Positions 1 to 11,924 of a stretch of 64,000 nt of DNA are shown here, one piece after another. The DNA comes from Orientallactaga sibirica (Eukaryota > Chordata > Mammalia > Rodentia > Dipodidae), in assembly GCA_036365145.1 (NCBI GenBank), contig JAEOAD010000032.1, forward strand, positions 831,001 to 895,000, given 5' to 3'. The notes beneath the pieces are model-generated. The model saw only the letters and a program-made list of their open reading frames with translations, searched no databases and had not been told where the DNA came from. The position numbers and the translations under genes are program-made. Numbering within the stretch: position 1 is the stretch's first letter; each line of letters opens with the position of its first letter.

Positions 1-94
1 GGTGAGTAACTTGTTTAGTTACTACCTACATCTCCCTTGTGGTGGTAGGCGTGTCTACATTTCCTACTTGTATCCTTCACCTTCTTCCCTGCTG

Positions 95-313
95 TCATAG
101 TTATCTTCTCACTTCTGGAGCAGAATACTCAACCAGAAGCAGCTTATGTGAGTAAAGGGTGTGTTTCAGCTTACAGTTTCATTATAGCAGGGAAAGCATT
201 GCAAAAGCAAGACATCGGGGCATCACGTCTTGTCACATCAGCTGGGATGAAGCAGTCTGAGTGAGCTAGCGCTGATCACCCACCCAGTGGGACTGAACTA
301 AAACTTCAAGGTC
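95..313 (-). mobile_element. MaLR-type LTR, first part (split by an L1)
   Basis: The stretch contains a CCAGAAGCAGCTTATG-like block and a 'cagcttacagtttc' block. Both are shared, in the same order, with the minus-strand LTRs near 13.03, 36.16 and 51.18 kb. This is the antisense pattern of rodent ERVL-MaLR (ORR1/MT) LTRs. The element stops at the TSD of the L1 that follows and resumes after it. The family call rests on recalled consensus; the left edge is approximate. No call is made for bases 1-94. Confidence 0.6.
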
Positions 314-1297
314 GAAATGGATGGGTCTGGAAAGGATTATACTAAGTAAGGTAACCCAGGCTCAGAAAGCCAAACATCATGTCTCATATGTGGATCCTAG
401 CTACAAATGTATAGACTTGTGTGTGAACTGGAACCAAAAATTGGTAGCAGAAGCCAGTAAGCTGGTAAAAGGCTAAAAGGAGGGAGGAGAGGGAAGGACT
501 TAAGTGGATGGTATTGTATATATGTAAGTAGAAGAACAGATTACAGGGAGGGGAAAGGCCTGAGAGAGGCCAGGGGAAGAGAATGCATAAAAGAAGGGCA
601 GGGGGAGGGTCAATCAAATTCAACATAGTCTGAATAAGACTTATGTAAACCTACTTTTTGAATAATGGCACACCCAGAATTTATAGATTGTTACTAGAAA
701 ATTTTCGGTTCCTGGTATGGGATACCTTCCAGTGAGTTGATGGCCAAGGAGGTCCCTGTACCCTCCAAAACATTAAAGGCTATTGCCAAAGCCCTTGGTT
801 TCCCTTGAGAAACAGATGGTAAGACCCTATTGCTGAAGACATCTCTTGCCTGAGAGGCAAGGTCACTGAGAAAGCAAGCTGATGCTCAGCAGAAAACATT
901 CCCCCTGTAGACCAGCCAACTGAAATCTGGAAAAGGCTGCACTGCATGCAGACGTATGGGAGACAGACGTCATCAGTGGTGAAAACAGTAGACACTGGAA
1001 AATTCAAGTTTGGCCACACAGGCCCAATGACCGAATGGGTGCAATAGTGGCATGTCTGCTCTTGTTGAAACCAACTGCTCCCTAATTGGACTGAAGGCCC
1101 ATTCTATGGGAGGGAATACATGCCTTAGGGGTATAAATCCTGCTCTTGTCTGGCTAAATGTATATATTATTCCCACCAAACTGCCCTGAAAGCACTACAC
1201 TTAATGTTCATATGCATGTATTAATGCTACTCTCACTTCTGGTTAGAGAAGCTTCTCTTTTCAGATGGCGATGACCACTGGGAATATATATATATAT
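314..1297 (+). mobile_element. 5'-truncated LINE-1: last ORF2 codons plus partial 3'UTR, with TSD
   Basis: The first ~80 bases match the end of L1 ORF2 at about 63.17-63.26 kb in this window, including the terminal stop context 'tgtggatcctagctac'. The rest aligns base for base with the L1 3'UTR at 13.75-14.76 kb and 63.26-64.0 kb. A perfect 12-bp TSD, AACTTCAAGGTC, lies at 302-313 and 1298-1309. The target resembles the L1 endonuclease site (CT/AAAA). The 3' end stops about 400 bp short of the fuller copy and carries a short (TA)n run instead of poly(A). Confidence 0.85.
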
Positions 1298-1309
1298 AAC
1301 TTCAAGGTC

Positions 1310-1365
1310 TGCCCCCAGTGGGACACCCCTTTCCAGCATGGCTTCATCATTTATTCAGTATTCTC
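1310..1365 (-). mobile_element. MaLR-type LTR, second part
   Basis: The sequence continues the LTR interrupted at 313. The 'gtctgcccccagtgggacac' block corresponds to the 'ggcccccagtgacattgcc' block of the LTR near 51.59 kb. The L1 therefore inserted into an already resident LTR. Confidence 0.5.
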
Positions 1366-1689
1366 TTTTTTGTCCCTCCTGTATTTACTCCAGATATTTA
1401 CATATGAATTGTTGGTCCATAAAACATTATTTTAAATTCTGATCTCAACCTTGATTAGATTTAATTGGAGATAATTCACTAATCCAGAAACTGTTAAACT
1501 TTCTTCTGAGGAGAAAAATGAGGCTATTTTCATTATATTTAGGATGTATTTGAAAATGTAAAGGCTCATATACTACCAAAGCAGATTCTTGGTCACACTG
1601 AGTCCACAGACCATTGTTTCAAAATTCCTGATTTAATGTGTCTTCTAAGCTCTTAATTTTATTGCTTGCTATTCAATTGTGATATTCTT
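1366..1689. other. AT-rich sequence, nothing recognised
   Basis: I find no exon-like reading frame, repeat family or structured motif here. Confidence 0.5.
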
Positions 1690-1941
1690 TTAAAATATAT
1701 TTATTTATTGATTGATTGATTGATTTATGAGAGTGTGAGGGAGAGGGAGAGAGAGATGTAGAGAGAGGAATAGGCAGATAGAGAGAGAATGGGTGCACCT
1801 GGGCCTTCAGCCACTATAAACAAACTGCAGATGCATGTGCCACATTGTGCATCTGGCTTAAGTGGGTCCTGGGGAATCAAACCTGAGTCCTTGGACTTCA
1901 CAGGCAAGCACCTTACCTGCCAAGCCAGCTCTCCAGCCACT
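1690..1941 (-). mobile_element. tRNA-derived SINE (short form)
   Basis: Read on the minus strand: tRNA-like head ('ggctggagagctggctt'), a degenerate B box, the body 'gccagatgcacaatgtggcacatgcatctg', a CT-rich stretch, then an (ATCA)n/A-rich tail at 1690-1730. This is the commonest SINE of the window. Confidence 0.85.
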
Positions 1942-2409
1942 GTGGTATTCTATTTAGCTCTCTCTCTTTTTTTTTTGAAAAGGTAAATTTCCAATTTCTA
2001 TTTTCTCCCGAAATTTCAAGATTTCACCTGATTCCCTTGAAATAAGATAAATTTAATATTTTTAGTGTCTGAATCATAATTTTGACAAGTAGGCTCATTT
2101 AGAATGCCTGTTGTTTGAATTTTTCTTTACTCCCAAAGGCATGTCTCCATATGTGCCCAAATAAAAACTGTGTAGGGCAATAACTTTGAGATTTTATTTG
2201 CTGCAGTGGGTCAATGAGTCCTGCCACTATGGAATCAGTATGCTTATTCCTCAAAAACTTAAAAATAGACCTTCCATATGTTATATCCACATCATGTTTT
2301 TATATATGCTCAAAACAATCAAGTTTGCCTGGCTCCTGAATGTAGGACTGATGTTAAATTTAAAAGGAAAGACTAGTTTGTTTGGTGTAGAAAATTTCAA
2401 GAGCTAAAA

Positions 2410-2428
2410 CAGACAGAGAGAGAGAGAA

Positions 2429-2466
<38 letters not shown>
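2410..2466. repeat. (GA)n microsatellite
   Basis: Nearly pure GA run of about 57 bp with a few A interruptions. Apparent serine/leucine-rich peptides over it are repeat translations. Confidence 0.95.
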
Positions 2467-2468
<2 letters not shown>

Positions 2469-2588
2469 CTTGGTGAGGAAAGGAGTGTGAACAAGACTAA
2501 AATTGTAGAGGGTTGTAGACAAACTAACTATCACTGAAATAGCTATACTAAAAGTTAAGGAGCTTATTTTCATTAATTGGGGACTTTT

Positions 2589-2776
2589 TAATTTTTTCTT
2601 TGTTTTCAAGCATAGAGAGATAGACAGAACAGAGACTGGCAGGATGGGCACACCAGGGCCTCCAGTTGCTGCAACATGTGCCATTTCTTGTGCATCTGGC
2701 TTTGCATGCATCTCAAACCTACGTCATTAGGCATTGCAGGCTAGTGCCTTAACTGCTGAGCCATCACTTCAGCCAC
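2589..2776 (-). mobile_element. tRNA-derived SINE (short form), diverged
   Basis: The minus strand shows the head 'gtggctgaagtgatggctcagcagttaaggcac' (in pieces), the body 'agccagatgcacaagaaatggcacatg', and a purine tail on the plus strand (2610-2640). The B-box region is eroded, so this is an older copy. Confidence 0.75.
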
Positions 2777-3159
2777 TAAACAGACATTTAACTGGGACGA
2801 TACAAAAGGTACCTTCAGTGCTAAAACCCTACTGAGAGCTCCAGGATCTAATAATGCAAACTCTTTTTACTAATTCATTTGAAAGGAGAGTTTCTGAACA
2901 AAAGTCCCCTCCAGTATGTCCTGCTGTAGCAGTGCTGCCAAGGAGGGTGTTTTCATGAAGGCCAGGCTGCCTCTCGAGCACATTCAAGGAATGATTTATA
3001 AGGCATGTAAAATTGCGAGAGTTACAGGGTCATGGAGATTTGCACCAAGGATTCAGAAAGCTGTTGAGGACTGGTGATGTATGGTAGAAACACATTTTGA
3101 CATTGGATTCAATACATTTGGCATTACAAGGTGAGTGTGAGACTCTCAAGGCCTGGACA
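2777..3159. other. Unique sequence, nothing recognised
   Basis: Mixed base composition, no coding frame over 60 codons and no repeat family I can name. Confidence 0.5.
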
Positions 3160-3462
3160 GAATTCCATGGTCCCACAGACTCATGTTTCAACCCCTGGTT
3201 CCCTGTGATTGAAGCTGTTCTGGGAGGTTGTTGAACCTGTTAAAGACAGAGCCTAGCTCATAGACTCGGGTCACTGAGAATGGCACTGGAAGTTTAATCC
3301 ACCTCTGCTTGCAGCCTCAATGTTCTACTTCTTGGTCAGTCATCGTGACACAAGTGAGACACATCCTAAGTTCTCATTGCTACAGCTGTGAGCTGCTCCT
3401 ACCAAAATGTGTTCCCTGCCATGGTAGAGGGTGTCCCTTAATCTGTGAGCCAAAGTATATTT

Positions 3463-3465
<3 letters not shown>
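3160..3465 (+). mobile_element. MaLR-type LTR (MT/ORR1-like)
   Basis: The block 'cacagactcatgtttcaacccctggttccc' and the late block 'aatctgtgagccaaagtat' match the start and end layout of rodent MaLR LTRs. The 3' end runs straight into a CA repeat, so the terminal bases and any TSD are lost. Confidence 0.6.

Positions 3466-3495
<30 letters not shown>
3466..3495. repeat. (CA)15 microsatellite
   Basis: Pure CA dinucleotide run at the decayed end of the preceding LTR. Confidence 0.97.
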
Positions 3496-3497
<2 letters not shown>

Positions 3498-3812
3498 TTT
3501 TTAATGTAAAAAATCATGTTGAGTGTTTAAAAGCAACTCATCAGTAATACCTTGGAGTATGAAAGGGAAACCCTTCCATTGGCAAAGGGGTTTCTCTTGA
3601 GGACTCAATGTCTCAATTAGGTCAACATCCAATTTAAATTTCCCAGGTTTATGACTTATTAAATTGGATCTTACATGTCCTCTGCTTCATGGTAACTAAA
3701 TAGAACTAAATGAGGTATTCTACATTCCTGGCCTTACTTCTCATTCCAAAAATGTGCATCTATATATATATTCCTTTACAATTTAATAAAACATACATAT
3801 GAAACACACATG
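3496..3812. other. Unique AT-rich sequence
   Basis: No gene or repeat was recognised. A short (TA)n lies near 3760. Confidence 0.5.
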
Positions 3813-3970
3813 GGGCCGGGCATGGTGGTGCACACCTTTAATCCTAGCACTCAGGAGGCACAGGTAGGAGGATCACTGTGAGTTCAAGGCCACCCTGCAC
3901 CCTGAGACTACATTGAATTTCAGGTTAGCCTGGACCAGAGTGAGACCCTACCTACAAACCCCTCCCCCCA
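3813..3970 (+). mobile_element. B1 SINE
   Basis: Typical B1: 'gccgggcatggtggtgcacacctttaatcc', 'aggaggatcactgtgagttcaaggccaccctg', 'agactacattgaatttcaggttagcctggaccagagtgagaccctacc' (in pieces). A short CA/C-rich tail ends the element. It carries a small duplication ('ccctgcaccctgag') relative to the other copies. Confidence 0.92.
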
Positions 3971-4234
3971 CACATGGGCTCAATGGATGATCTTGCCTTT
4001 ATACAATTGAGAAGGTGATTATGCTGCTTTTATTTTGAGAACAATGGCACTTGGCTTAATTAAAAATACAAATTATCAGAAATAATCTAACTAGTTCATC
4101 TATGTTTGTTCCTAATGACTAAAACAACTTCTCTTATTTTTCCCTCTTCACCATCCCCAGTTCCTCAGTAGCTCCTTCTACTCAGATGTCTTCAGTTGAT
4201 AACCAGGGGAAATGTTAAGATCATCCTAGTCAAT

Positions 4235-4450
4235 AAACATTAACTTATGTTTATGGAATTATGTTAACATCTTTAATAACGTCATTACATTTCCACAAGT
4301 ATGTCATGAAGCACTTGTGTGTACCTAGTTTGCATCAGAGGAACTTTTGAGGGGTTAGTCATTTGCATAAAGTCATCTACCTGGTATAGGGACCACCAGT
4401 GATTTCTATCCTGGTCTACCTGACTAACCAAAGCTCATATCCTCATCATT
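4235..4450 (+). mobile_element. MIR SINE fossil
   Basis: The segment follows the order of the mammalian MIR core and 3' part: 'taacgtcattacatttccacaag', 'ggggttagtcatttgcataaagtcatctacctggta', then 'cctggtctacctgactaaccaaagctcat' (in pieces). Strongly diverged; the call is by recalled consensus. Confidence 0.5.
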
Positions 4451-5132
4451 AATACATAGTCTAGGGCCATGAAGACTGCTGCAGACTACACTGGTCAACA
4501 TAAATGGAAAGAATTGTAAAGAATTGTAGGGCTAAAGGAGTAACGATGGAGGCATGAACAAGTGTTTGAAGGTTTGAAGGCTCTTTGATAACAAATGAGT
4601 CTTTCCTAATTATCTATTGGCACTAGATGAAGGCTATGTGAAATACTGAATTTATGAATTTAAGCAATGAATAAATCATGGTAATTTTCACAAAGAAGAC
4701 ACAGGGACTTTGGCCAATAAGATGAGTTTGCTTTTGAACAAGATGAATCCAGCTGTGATAATTCATGTAAAAATAAAGATTAAGGGGAATAAAGGTGACA
4801 TAGTTTCTGTAGTCATTGATACAGAGTAATTTGTTCATATTTACTCAAATCAGCTTGAAATTTCTTAACTAGTCTGATGAGAACTCCAATAACTTTGGGG
4901 AGTCTTCCTTGAACATTTAACTTTATAAAGTGAAGTCTTACTTTGAAAAGTAGCCATGACTGTTCATAACTAATAGTTAAAATTATTTTTCCAATTCATT
5001 CCCTATGGTCTCCTTTAGCCAAAGAGTTTGAAGATGACAAATCTGTTTTTCAGGTTCTATCACAAAATTCTTTCGTGAACATTGAGCACCTTTATGATAA
5101 GATTTATCATCCTTAGTGTATAACAGACAAGG

Positions 5133-5136
<4 letters not shown>
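4451..5136. other. Unique sequence, nothing recognised
   Basis: AT-rich; the open frames are short and unremarkable. Confidence 0.5.

Positions 5137-5174
<38 letters not shown>
5137..5174. repeat. (CA)19 microsatellite
   Basis: Uninterrupted AC/CA run. The poly-Cys/Val peptide over it is a repeat artefact. Confidence 0.97.
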
Positions 5175-5177
<3 letters not shown>

Positions 5178-5744
5178 AGTACAACACATTATATTGTACA
5201 TGTGGCAGAATTTACTACTAGGTTTTTATGTTTAACTTCATGAACTTGTGATGGAAATGATGAAGCACGCTGACTTTTGTAGAATGGATTATATGAGGTA
5301 GAAAAGATAGGACTAAAGCAAAGAAAGAGAAGAAAAATCAAACTTAAGAGCTAGTAAAAAATTGTCCTCTTCCATCTCCTAGACCAAGATGGATGTCACA
5401 ATTTGGCAGGCCACCTTCCTTGATGGAACCTTCCCATTTGTAGGGTCACCACGTTTCCCGATATCAAGGGAGATTATTTTTTTTTGAATTATTAAAATCA
5501 CCTCCATTTTATATATCTCTTTGGGAGAAAAGTTGGCATGATGTTCTGTCCTAATGTTTCAAATATTTAGATAAAGTGAAATCTGACCCAAAATTGGGTT
5601 TAGAAGCATAAAAATAATTGCACAAAACTGAAGAATGGAATCAGAAACTTTTCTCTGATTTCTGAGATGTTTGGCCATTGCTTTCATTTTCAAAGCATAG
5701 GATACATTATAGAAATTAAAACATAACATTTAAATAAATTTTTG
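5175..5744. other. Unique sequence, nothing recognised
   Basis: Contains a T8 run near 5479. No coding or repeat signal. Confidence 0.5.
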
Positions 5745-5951
5745 TGGGTGGAGAGGTGGATCAGCAGAAAAAGGCATTTTCTTGCAAAGCCTGCCTGCCT
5801 GCATTTAATTCTCCAATAACCACATACAGCCAGATCCACAAAGTGATGCATGCATCTGAAGTGCATCTGCAGTAGTAAGAGGCCCTAGTGCACCCATTCA
5901 CTTTCTCATTCTTTCTCTCCCTCTCTCTGATTCCCCTCCTCTCCTCTCCTC
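5745..5951 (+). mobile_element. tRNA-derived SINE (short form), diverged
   Basis: Head 'ggtggagaggtggatcagcag', decayed B box 'catttaattctcc', body 'gccagatccacaaagtgatgcatgcatctg', then a CT-rich tract. The A-rich tail has been replaced or extended by the microsatellite cluster that follows. Confidence 0.75.
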
Positions 5952-5953
5952 TG

Positions 5954-5990
<37 letters not shown>

Positions 5991-5997
5991 ATATATC

Positions 5998-6028
<31 letters not shown>

Positions 6029-6061
6029 TATTTTAGAAATATAAATTATTTTAGAAATATA

Positions 6062-6114
<53 letters not shown>
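5952..6114. repeat. Microsatellite cluster with a tandem 18-bp duplication
   Basis: (CTAT)n at about 5952-5990 passes into (AT)n to 6020. Next come two exact copies of AAATTATTTTAGAAATAT (6025-6042 and 6043-6060), and then a second (AT)n from 6064 to about 6106. The order suggests slippage at a SINE tail followed by local duplication. Confidence 0.9.
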
Positions 6115-6954
6115 ATGCTGGAGTGTTACCTTGATGCAACAAGCATCATTGGTTAAATTTCTTTAATATCTCACAGAAGAAATTTGCATGCTGTAGGTAT
6201 TGTAGATTTTTTTCTTGTCATGGAATACTCAGCAATGTCAAAAAATTCAACTATGTACACACAGGTAAACACTGATTCTTAGGCAAAGGTAACCTTTTCT
6301 ATAGTTGTTAAATTCCATTATATTCCATTGCCAAAGAAATATTAAGAACTTTGTATAGCTGTATAAAAAACAGCTATTTTTTAAAAATAATAACCATGTT
6401 AAAGTGAGTAAACATACTGTGTCCCTACAGAAGTTGATGAGCTGAGAAGCAGAGTTATGGGTGAGTTTTTTTTTTTTCTCTTAGCTTTCCAGGCTTATGA
6501 TCTTTTTTTATTTCTTTTTTATAATACTTGGATAAAATGAAGATGATACATTCTTCCATTATCTAAAAAGGATAAATTATTCATGCTCATTGTGTGAACT
6601 TATTTTGTAGCAAATGGTGTGTTATAGGATTTGTCCAAATAACAGATATTTTGAGTATATGAATATACATAAACATAGAGGAGAATGTATCTTGCTATAT
6701 TTTCAAATAAGTAACCCTCCCCCTTTTGATGGCAATAACTAGGCATCATTTAACCTTCAAAAATTCAAAATAATGCTTGATTTTTAGTGAAGTCATGATT
6801 CCATGAGCAAAAGTGCCTGGATGTGTCAGACAAGGAGAAAAGATACAGGAACCCTTGGATGTTTTCTGAGAAAACCTGAAAAGGTGACACCTGAGCTTGG
6901 AGACTGAGGTCAGAGGGGCCATCATTCCAGCTATGGATTTGTATTTATTTCCCA
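6115..6954. other. Unique AT-rich sequence
   Basis: No gene or repeat is identified. A T10 run lies at about 6468. Confidence 0.5.
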
Positions 6955-7290
6955 TTGGTAGCAAGGTGGTTCCTTGCTGAAAGTTCTAAGGAAAATCTCT
7001 TCATTGCCTACCTCATAGCTTCTGATGCAGCTGGCAATGTTTTATGTCCTTTATCTATAATAGCCTTTATCTATAACAGCCCTGTTCTGTTCTATCTCTG
7101 TCTTCACATGTCATTCTCCATGCATTCTCACATGACCATCTTAGTTCCAAGTCTCTCTTCTCTTCCTAGAATATCAATCATATGGGTTAAAAGATTTTGG
7201 TATGTATTCAATTATATCTGCTCATCTGCTTTCAAATAAGGTCATTTTTATGTTAATGGGTGGGGGTTAGAATTTCAACATACATATTTG
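6955..7290 (-). mobile_element. MLT1-like MaLR LTR fossil
   Basis: The plus-strand right end 'caaataaggtcatttttatg' plus 'gggggttagaatttcaacatacat' is the reverse complement of an MLT1 5' end. The inner blocks ('aatctcttcattgcctacctcatagcttctgatgcagctggca', in pieces) fit the same antisense LTR. Ancient and diverged. Confidence 0.6.
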
Positions 7291-7774
7291 TTTTTCAGAA
7301 AGACAGATAATCACAGTTAAATCCAAAAATATCCTTGTCCAAAAGTTTATATATACTGCAAGGAGAAAGTATAGTATAAAAGTGAATCTTCCCTTGCATT
7401 TCTAGGACATCAGAAAACCTATAGCAAAGCTTATTTTGAAAGCAGAAGCATTTCCCTACTGATCTTGACTGGAAATCAGCATCATTGGAAGGTTTTGAGG
7501 ATGTCTCATTGGTTGGATTAATACTCTCCCTAAAAATGAAAGATAAGGGGGAATTGTCCATTTAAACATCTTGACTAGAATAACTGCACTAAGTGTAGGA
7601 GATAGAGATAAAAAAAAATAGCTATTGTAAAAAGAAGCAACCATTTGCTCTATTTATTTGATGAAGATTATATTTCTGTTTATGATTTAAAATTTTTCAT
7701 CTTGACCATCCTTTTCTCATCTACTTTGTATTTGTCTCTTATGGATTAGTTAATTAATTAATTTGTTTATTTAT
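7291..7774. other. Unique AT-rich sequence
   Basis: Nothing recognised. It ends in a TTAATTAATTAATTTG stretch just before the B1. Confidence 0.5.
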
Positions 7775-7915
7775 ATTTTTGAGGTTGGTTCTCACTCTAG
7801 TCCAAGATGACCTGGAACTCACTTTGTAGCCTCAGAATGGCCTCAAGTTCATGGTGATTCTCTTACCTCAGCATCCCAGGTGCTGGAATTAAAGGTGTGT
7901 GCCACCATGCTCGGG
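7775..7915 (-). mobile_element. B1 SINE
   Basis: Antisense B1: 'gaggttggttctcactctag', 'gacctggaactcactttgtag', and 'gtgctggaattaaaggtgtg' followed by 'ccaccatgctcgggct'. A T-rich stretch on its left is the A-tail. Confidence 0.9.
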
Positions 7916-7954
7916 CTCTCTGATGGCTATTTTTATATCTTACCTTCTTTTGTG

Positions 7955-8189
7955 TATGAGAGAGAAAGAGAGAGAGAGAGGGAGACAGAGAGAGAGGGAG
8001 AGAAAGAGAGCACCAGGGCCTCCAGCTACTGCAATCGAACTCCAGACATGTTTGCCACCTTGTATGCATGTGCAACATTGTGTGTTTGCATCGAGTGTGT
8101 GTCTGGCTTATGTGGGATCTGGAGAGTCAAACATGGGTCTTTGTACTTTGCAGACAGGCACCTTAACCACTAAGATATCTCTCCTGCCC
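7955..8189 (-). mobile_element. tRNA-derived SINE (long form), diverged
   Basis: The (GA)n stretch at 7958-8008 is the CT tract in antisense. The body and head follow, ending at 'ctaagatatctctcctgccca'. The extra middle segment ('gcatgtgcaacattgtgtgtttgcatcgag') places it with the long form. Confidence 0.8.
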
Positions 8190-8697
8190 AAATCTTACCT
8201 TCTTATCTTTTCATTTTTGCCTCTGTCCCCTAGAGCAGCCTAAACTCAAGAAAAAATGATTGGTACAAAAACATTTAAATGGATATGTTTTGTTCTTATT
8301 AATCATTATAAAATGAAAACACAAAGGTAGAAATTGTCTCTTGTGTGATAAGCTAACAGCTTTTGACTGCATTGTGTATTTTGTGGATGGCCAGGCAATT
8401 TTCTTCTATACCCTTGCAGACATTTCATTTTCATAATAGTTTTGCTGGACTCAGAAATGGTTCTTTTCTACTTTTTTTGCTTAGTTCTCTGGCATTCAGA
8501 ACTATTTTAAGTACATAAAAACTGAAACACTTAATTTGAAGCTTTTGCTGTTCCATCTGTCTGCACTATTTTGCCACATTAACGGTTGTGTCATTCCCAC
8601 CACTCAGTATGCCACCACTGCCTGCCACTTTTCTGGTTTATTTGTGTTTGGATTTCATGTGAACGTGTTTAGAGAGGTACTTAAGAATCCAAGGATA
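8190..8697. other. Unique sequence, nothing recognised
   Basis: A 60-codon open frame at 8536-8718 has no recognisable motif and runs into the SINE. I do not call it a gene. Confidence 0.5.
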
Positions 8698-8795
8698 GGA
8701 GCTGGAGACATGGTTTAGTGGCACATTTGGAATTTGATTACAGTGGCTGGAGGCCTGGTGCTACAATTCTTTCTCTATCTCTCTCATAAAGAAAG
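8698..8795 (+). mobile_element. tRNA-derived SINE with internal deletion
   Basis: Head 'ggagctggagacatggtttagtgg' jumps directly to the body 'tttggaatttgattacagtggctggaggcctgg' and a short CT tract. About 90 bp, including the B box, is missing compared with full copies. Confidence 0.7.
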
Positions 8796-10179
8796 AATCC
8801 CAGGATAGAACAGCACCATATATAGCCTCAGCAAACAAACTTGCAGCACAGTGACAACCACTACATTTTATGTTCAAGGGTATCTTGCATTGATGAGTAT
8901 GGGAAAAAGAGAGAAGAGAGAAACCAACATCTGTCTAGAACACTTGGAACCTGGAGACAGACAACACATGGAGTTCCTTAGTACTAAATCATGTCTTTAG
9001 TTTCTAGTGGTACATTAATAATTTCATATTTCATGTTTATAGAATTAGTATATGTAAAGTAGGGAAGGATTGCATCAGGGATCTCGACTCAGCTGCATTT
9101 TCCTCTTTTATGAGTAAAGATACTTTACTTCTCTGAAGTATAAAGTAAATAAATAGTACACTTGGTAGGAGGATAAAATTTCTCTGGAGAAATAATAAAT
9201 TCAATCAAATGTACTTCAATATAGTACTCCCAAGAAAATACTTAAATCAAGCTTGTTATATATTAATTTTATGGGCAACAGACTTAAAAAGAAATGTAAA
9301 TCTAGTGAAATTCCAGATTTTCATTGAGAAGAAGGAAAAGAGAATTACAGACTTATAGGAATAAAAGTGTTTCACCGAGATAAACTGCTTTATTAGAGAA
9401 AGCAGCTGTGGAACTACAATTTAAAATATTCTGACAAAATGCAAGATGCCAAGGAGATCGTTATGCCATAAGAATATGTAGGTATTATGGTGACAGGAAG
9501 AAATATTTCAGAATCTGAAAAATATAGTTTGATTTATCCCTGATTCATACTCAAAAATAATTCGACAATTTCAAATATAAATTCCATTCTGATGTCATAA
9601 ACTGAAGGGATATAGGCATGTTTATTTGCATTATCAACATCATAATCCCAGACTTGTTGGGAATTATGGGGAAATTTATTCCTTGTCACATTGGAAGAAT
9701 CAAAATACCAGGTGAAAGAGCCCCAGAGTTTGATACTGAGGTTTTTCATTGATATTAATTTGCCATTGCATCATAAGAGACAATTAACTGTAGTGCAAAT
9801 GATGCTTTCTGGTATTCACATATTGCTACAAATTTTTAAATTTTCTAAATAAAATACTTACTGCTTATCTTATATATGTTGATGACCTTATCTTCATTTT
9901 GTTTGAAATTGCATAGAAATTTACATGAATTATAACAGGGAAGAAAGTAGAAAAATATGTACATTTACATAAAGCCTAATTACCACATTACCAAAAATGA
10001 AGACATTATAGCTAATGGAATTTTAGATATCTCTTTTGGAACAAGATATTGGAAGAAATGTTTATGTGACTCATTTTTAAGATCAAAAGTGACAAAATTA
10101 TCTAATGTATTTTCTATTTCAATTACCTGCTAAAAAATCTAAAAGCTAAAAATTTATATTAATGTATCAGTTCTTTTAA
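8796..10179. other. Unique AT-rich sequence (1.4 kb)
   Basis: I see no repeat family. The longest frame (9534-9749, minus) lacks any recognisable motif. Confidence 0.5.
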
Positions 10180-10186
10180 ATATATT

Positions 10187-10233
<47 letters not shown>

Positions 10234-10419
10234 TTTGAGAGAGAGAGAATGAGAGAGTGAGAGAGAGTGGGTGCACCAGGGTCTCCAGCTACTGCATATG
10301 AACTCCAGATGAATGCACCTCCTTGTGCATCTGGCTTACGTGGATCCTGGGGAATTGAACTGGGATACTTTAGCTTTGCAGACAAATGCCTTAACTGCTA
10401 AGCCATTTTCCCCAGCCCA
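10180..10419 (-). mobile_element. tRNA-derived SINE (short form) with expanded tail
   Basis: The antisense copy ends at 'ctaagccattttccccagccca'. Its A-rich tail has grown to a (TTTA)n tract of about 50 bp at 10188-10237, followed by the antisense CT tract and body 'ctccttgtgcatctggcttacgtgg'. Confidence 0.88.
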
Positions 10420-11924
10420 GTTCTGTTTATTTTTAAACAAGTAATTATCTGTTTCTTGTAACATCTTTTGTTTCTCTGCATCTAGTATGAATTATTCATG
10501 TCCACATACATTCATTTTTACTAGAAAGTTTTTATTTAAAATGGTGTCAAAATTCTCACAGTAGCCACAGCTGAACCATACTACCTCCGCATCATTTTCA
10601 GGTTTTAAGAACTGTTTTTAAAAATCTGTAATTATTGAGCTCCTTGGAGCTTAGGCAATGCATTTTGTCATATCATGTAAACAAAAATCCTAGTTGTGAG
10701 GTGAGGCAAATAGCTATCTCTTCTCACAAATTAAGTAAGTTTCTTGTCAAGGCTCATTTCAGAATTGATAAAAAATAGATATTAAAACTTATCTTCTAAA
10801 TCTTAAATATATCTTTTAAGAGCCAGGCGCCTGCTGGTGAAATTTGCCTGCATTTATTTGTTGCCTTTTCTTTCTTACCATTGAGACTTTGGATGACACT
10901 GTAAGCCTTAGGTAAGATGATGAAAGCCAGTTCTCAGGAAAGAGCAGAATGAAGTGCCAACTTGTGTGGAAGGGGAGGCCATACTTAGATCTTGTAAGAA
11001 GATAGGTAGGCAGTCATCACAGTTCATGCTTTGGTAAAGAATAAGAAAAGAATATAATCCAAGCAAAATACTAGAGGAATCCAACAGTGATCAGAAGTTT
11101 GGGCGTGTAAGGTTTCCCTGCTGGTCAGAAAAATGAAGATGATGACGAACTTCACCAGCCATTGTCTGCAGTTCAAGGTCACCAAGCAGACATGTTTTGA
11201 TCACACTGTGGCCCTTATGTTGCCCAGAGACCACAACTCTTCTATCTTACTTGAAAACTGGTAGAGGTGTGATCTTTATCAGAGTCTGACTTCTCATTTT
11301 CTTGCAAGAAGTGAATTGAGCATGCCAGTGAATGAAAGGATAAAATAGTATATATTAGAGAAGAAGTAATGTTTTAAGAAATCTCAGAAATAGTTCTTTC
11401 TGTAGTGAAGATAAGTAACTTCATCAAGTGGCCTTTAACTGTCAATGACTGTGGAGGAGTCAGTAACAAAATATCTCTGTTCTTCAGCCTAACAGGTCAG
11501 GAGAATCTGAATCAGCCAAGCTCCTGGAACGGTGTATCCCCCTTTGTCTTCTAGAGTTCACGATAATATTTAGGACAATAATGTATTCTTATGCATATTC
11601 AATTAATCATAAAATAATAAATTCCCATTAATATTCTCTTTCTCCAGTATTGTGCTAAATCCTAAGGGCAAAAATATTAGAAGACAAGGTCCTTTTCTAT
11701 TCAAATAATTTAATAATGTATATATTTATAGTGAAATGAAAGTATATAGGAAGGGACTCAGTTCTTGAATCAGGTATCCTCTATCAGTCATTGGTACATG
11801 TCTGCTATAATATATTTTTAACTTTCTGTACATTAAGCTAACAATGACTTTACCTTACTATTCTATGTACCTTGCATGCTCTATATACATTTATTTACAT
11901 ATAAACAAAGCACCTACTTTCAAG
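10420..11924. other. Unique sequence (1.5 kb)
   Basis: Nothing recognised. Moderately AT-rich with no notable open frame. Confidence 0.5.
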
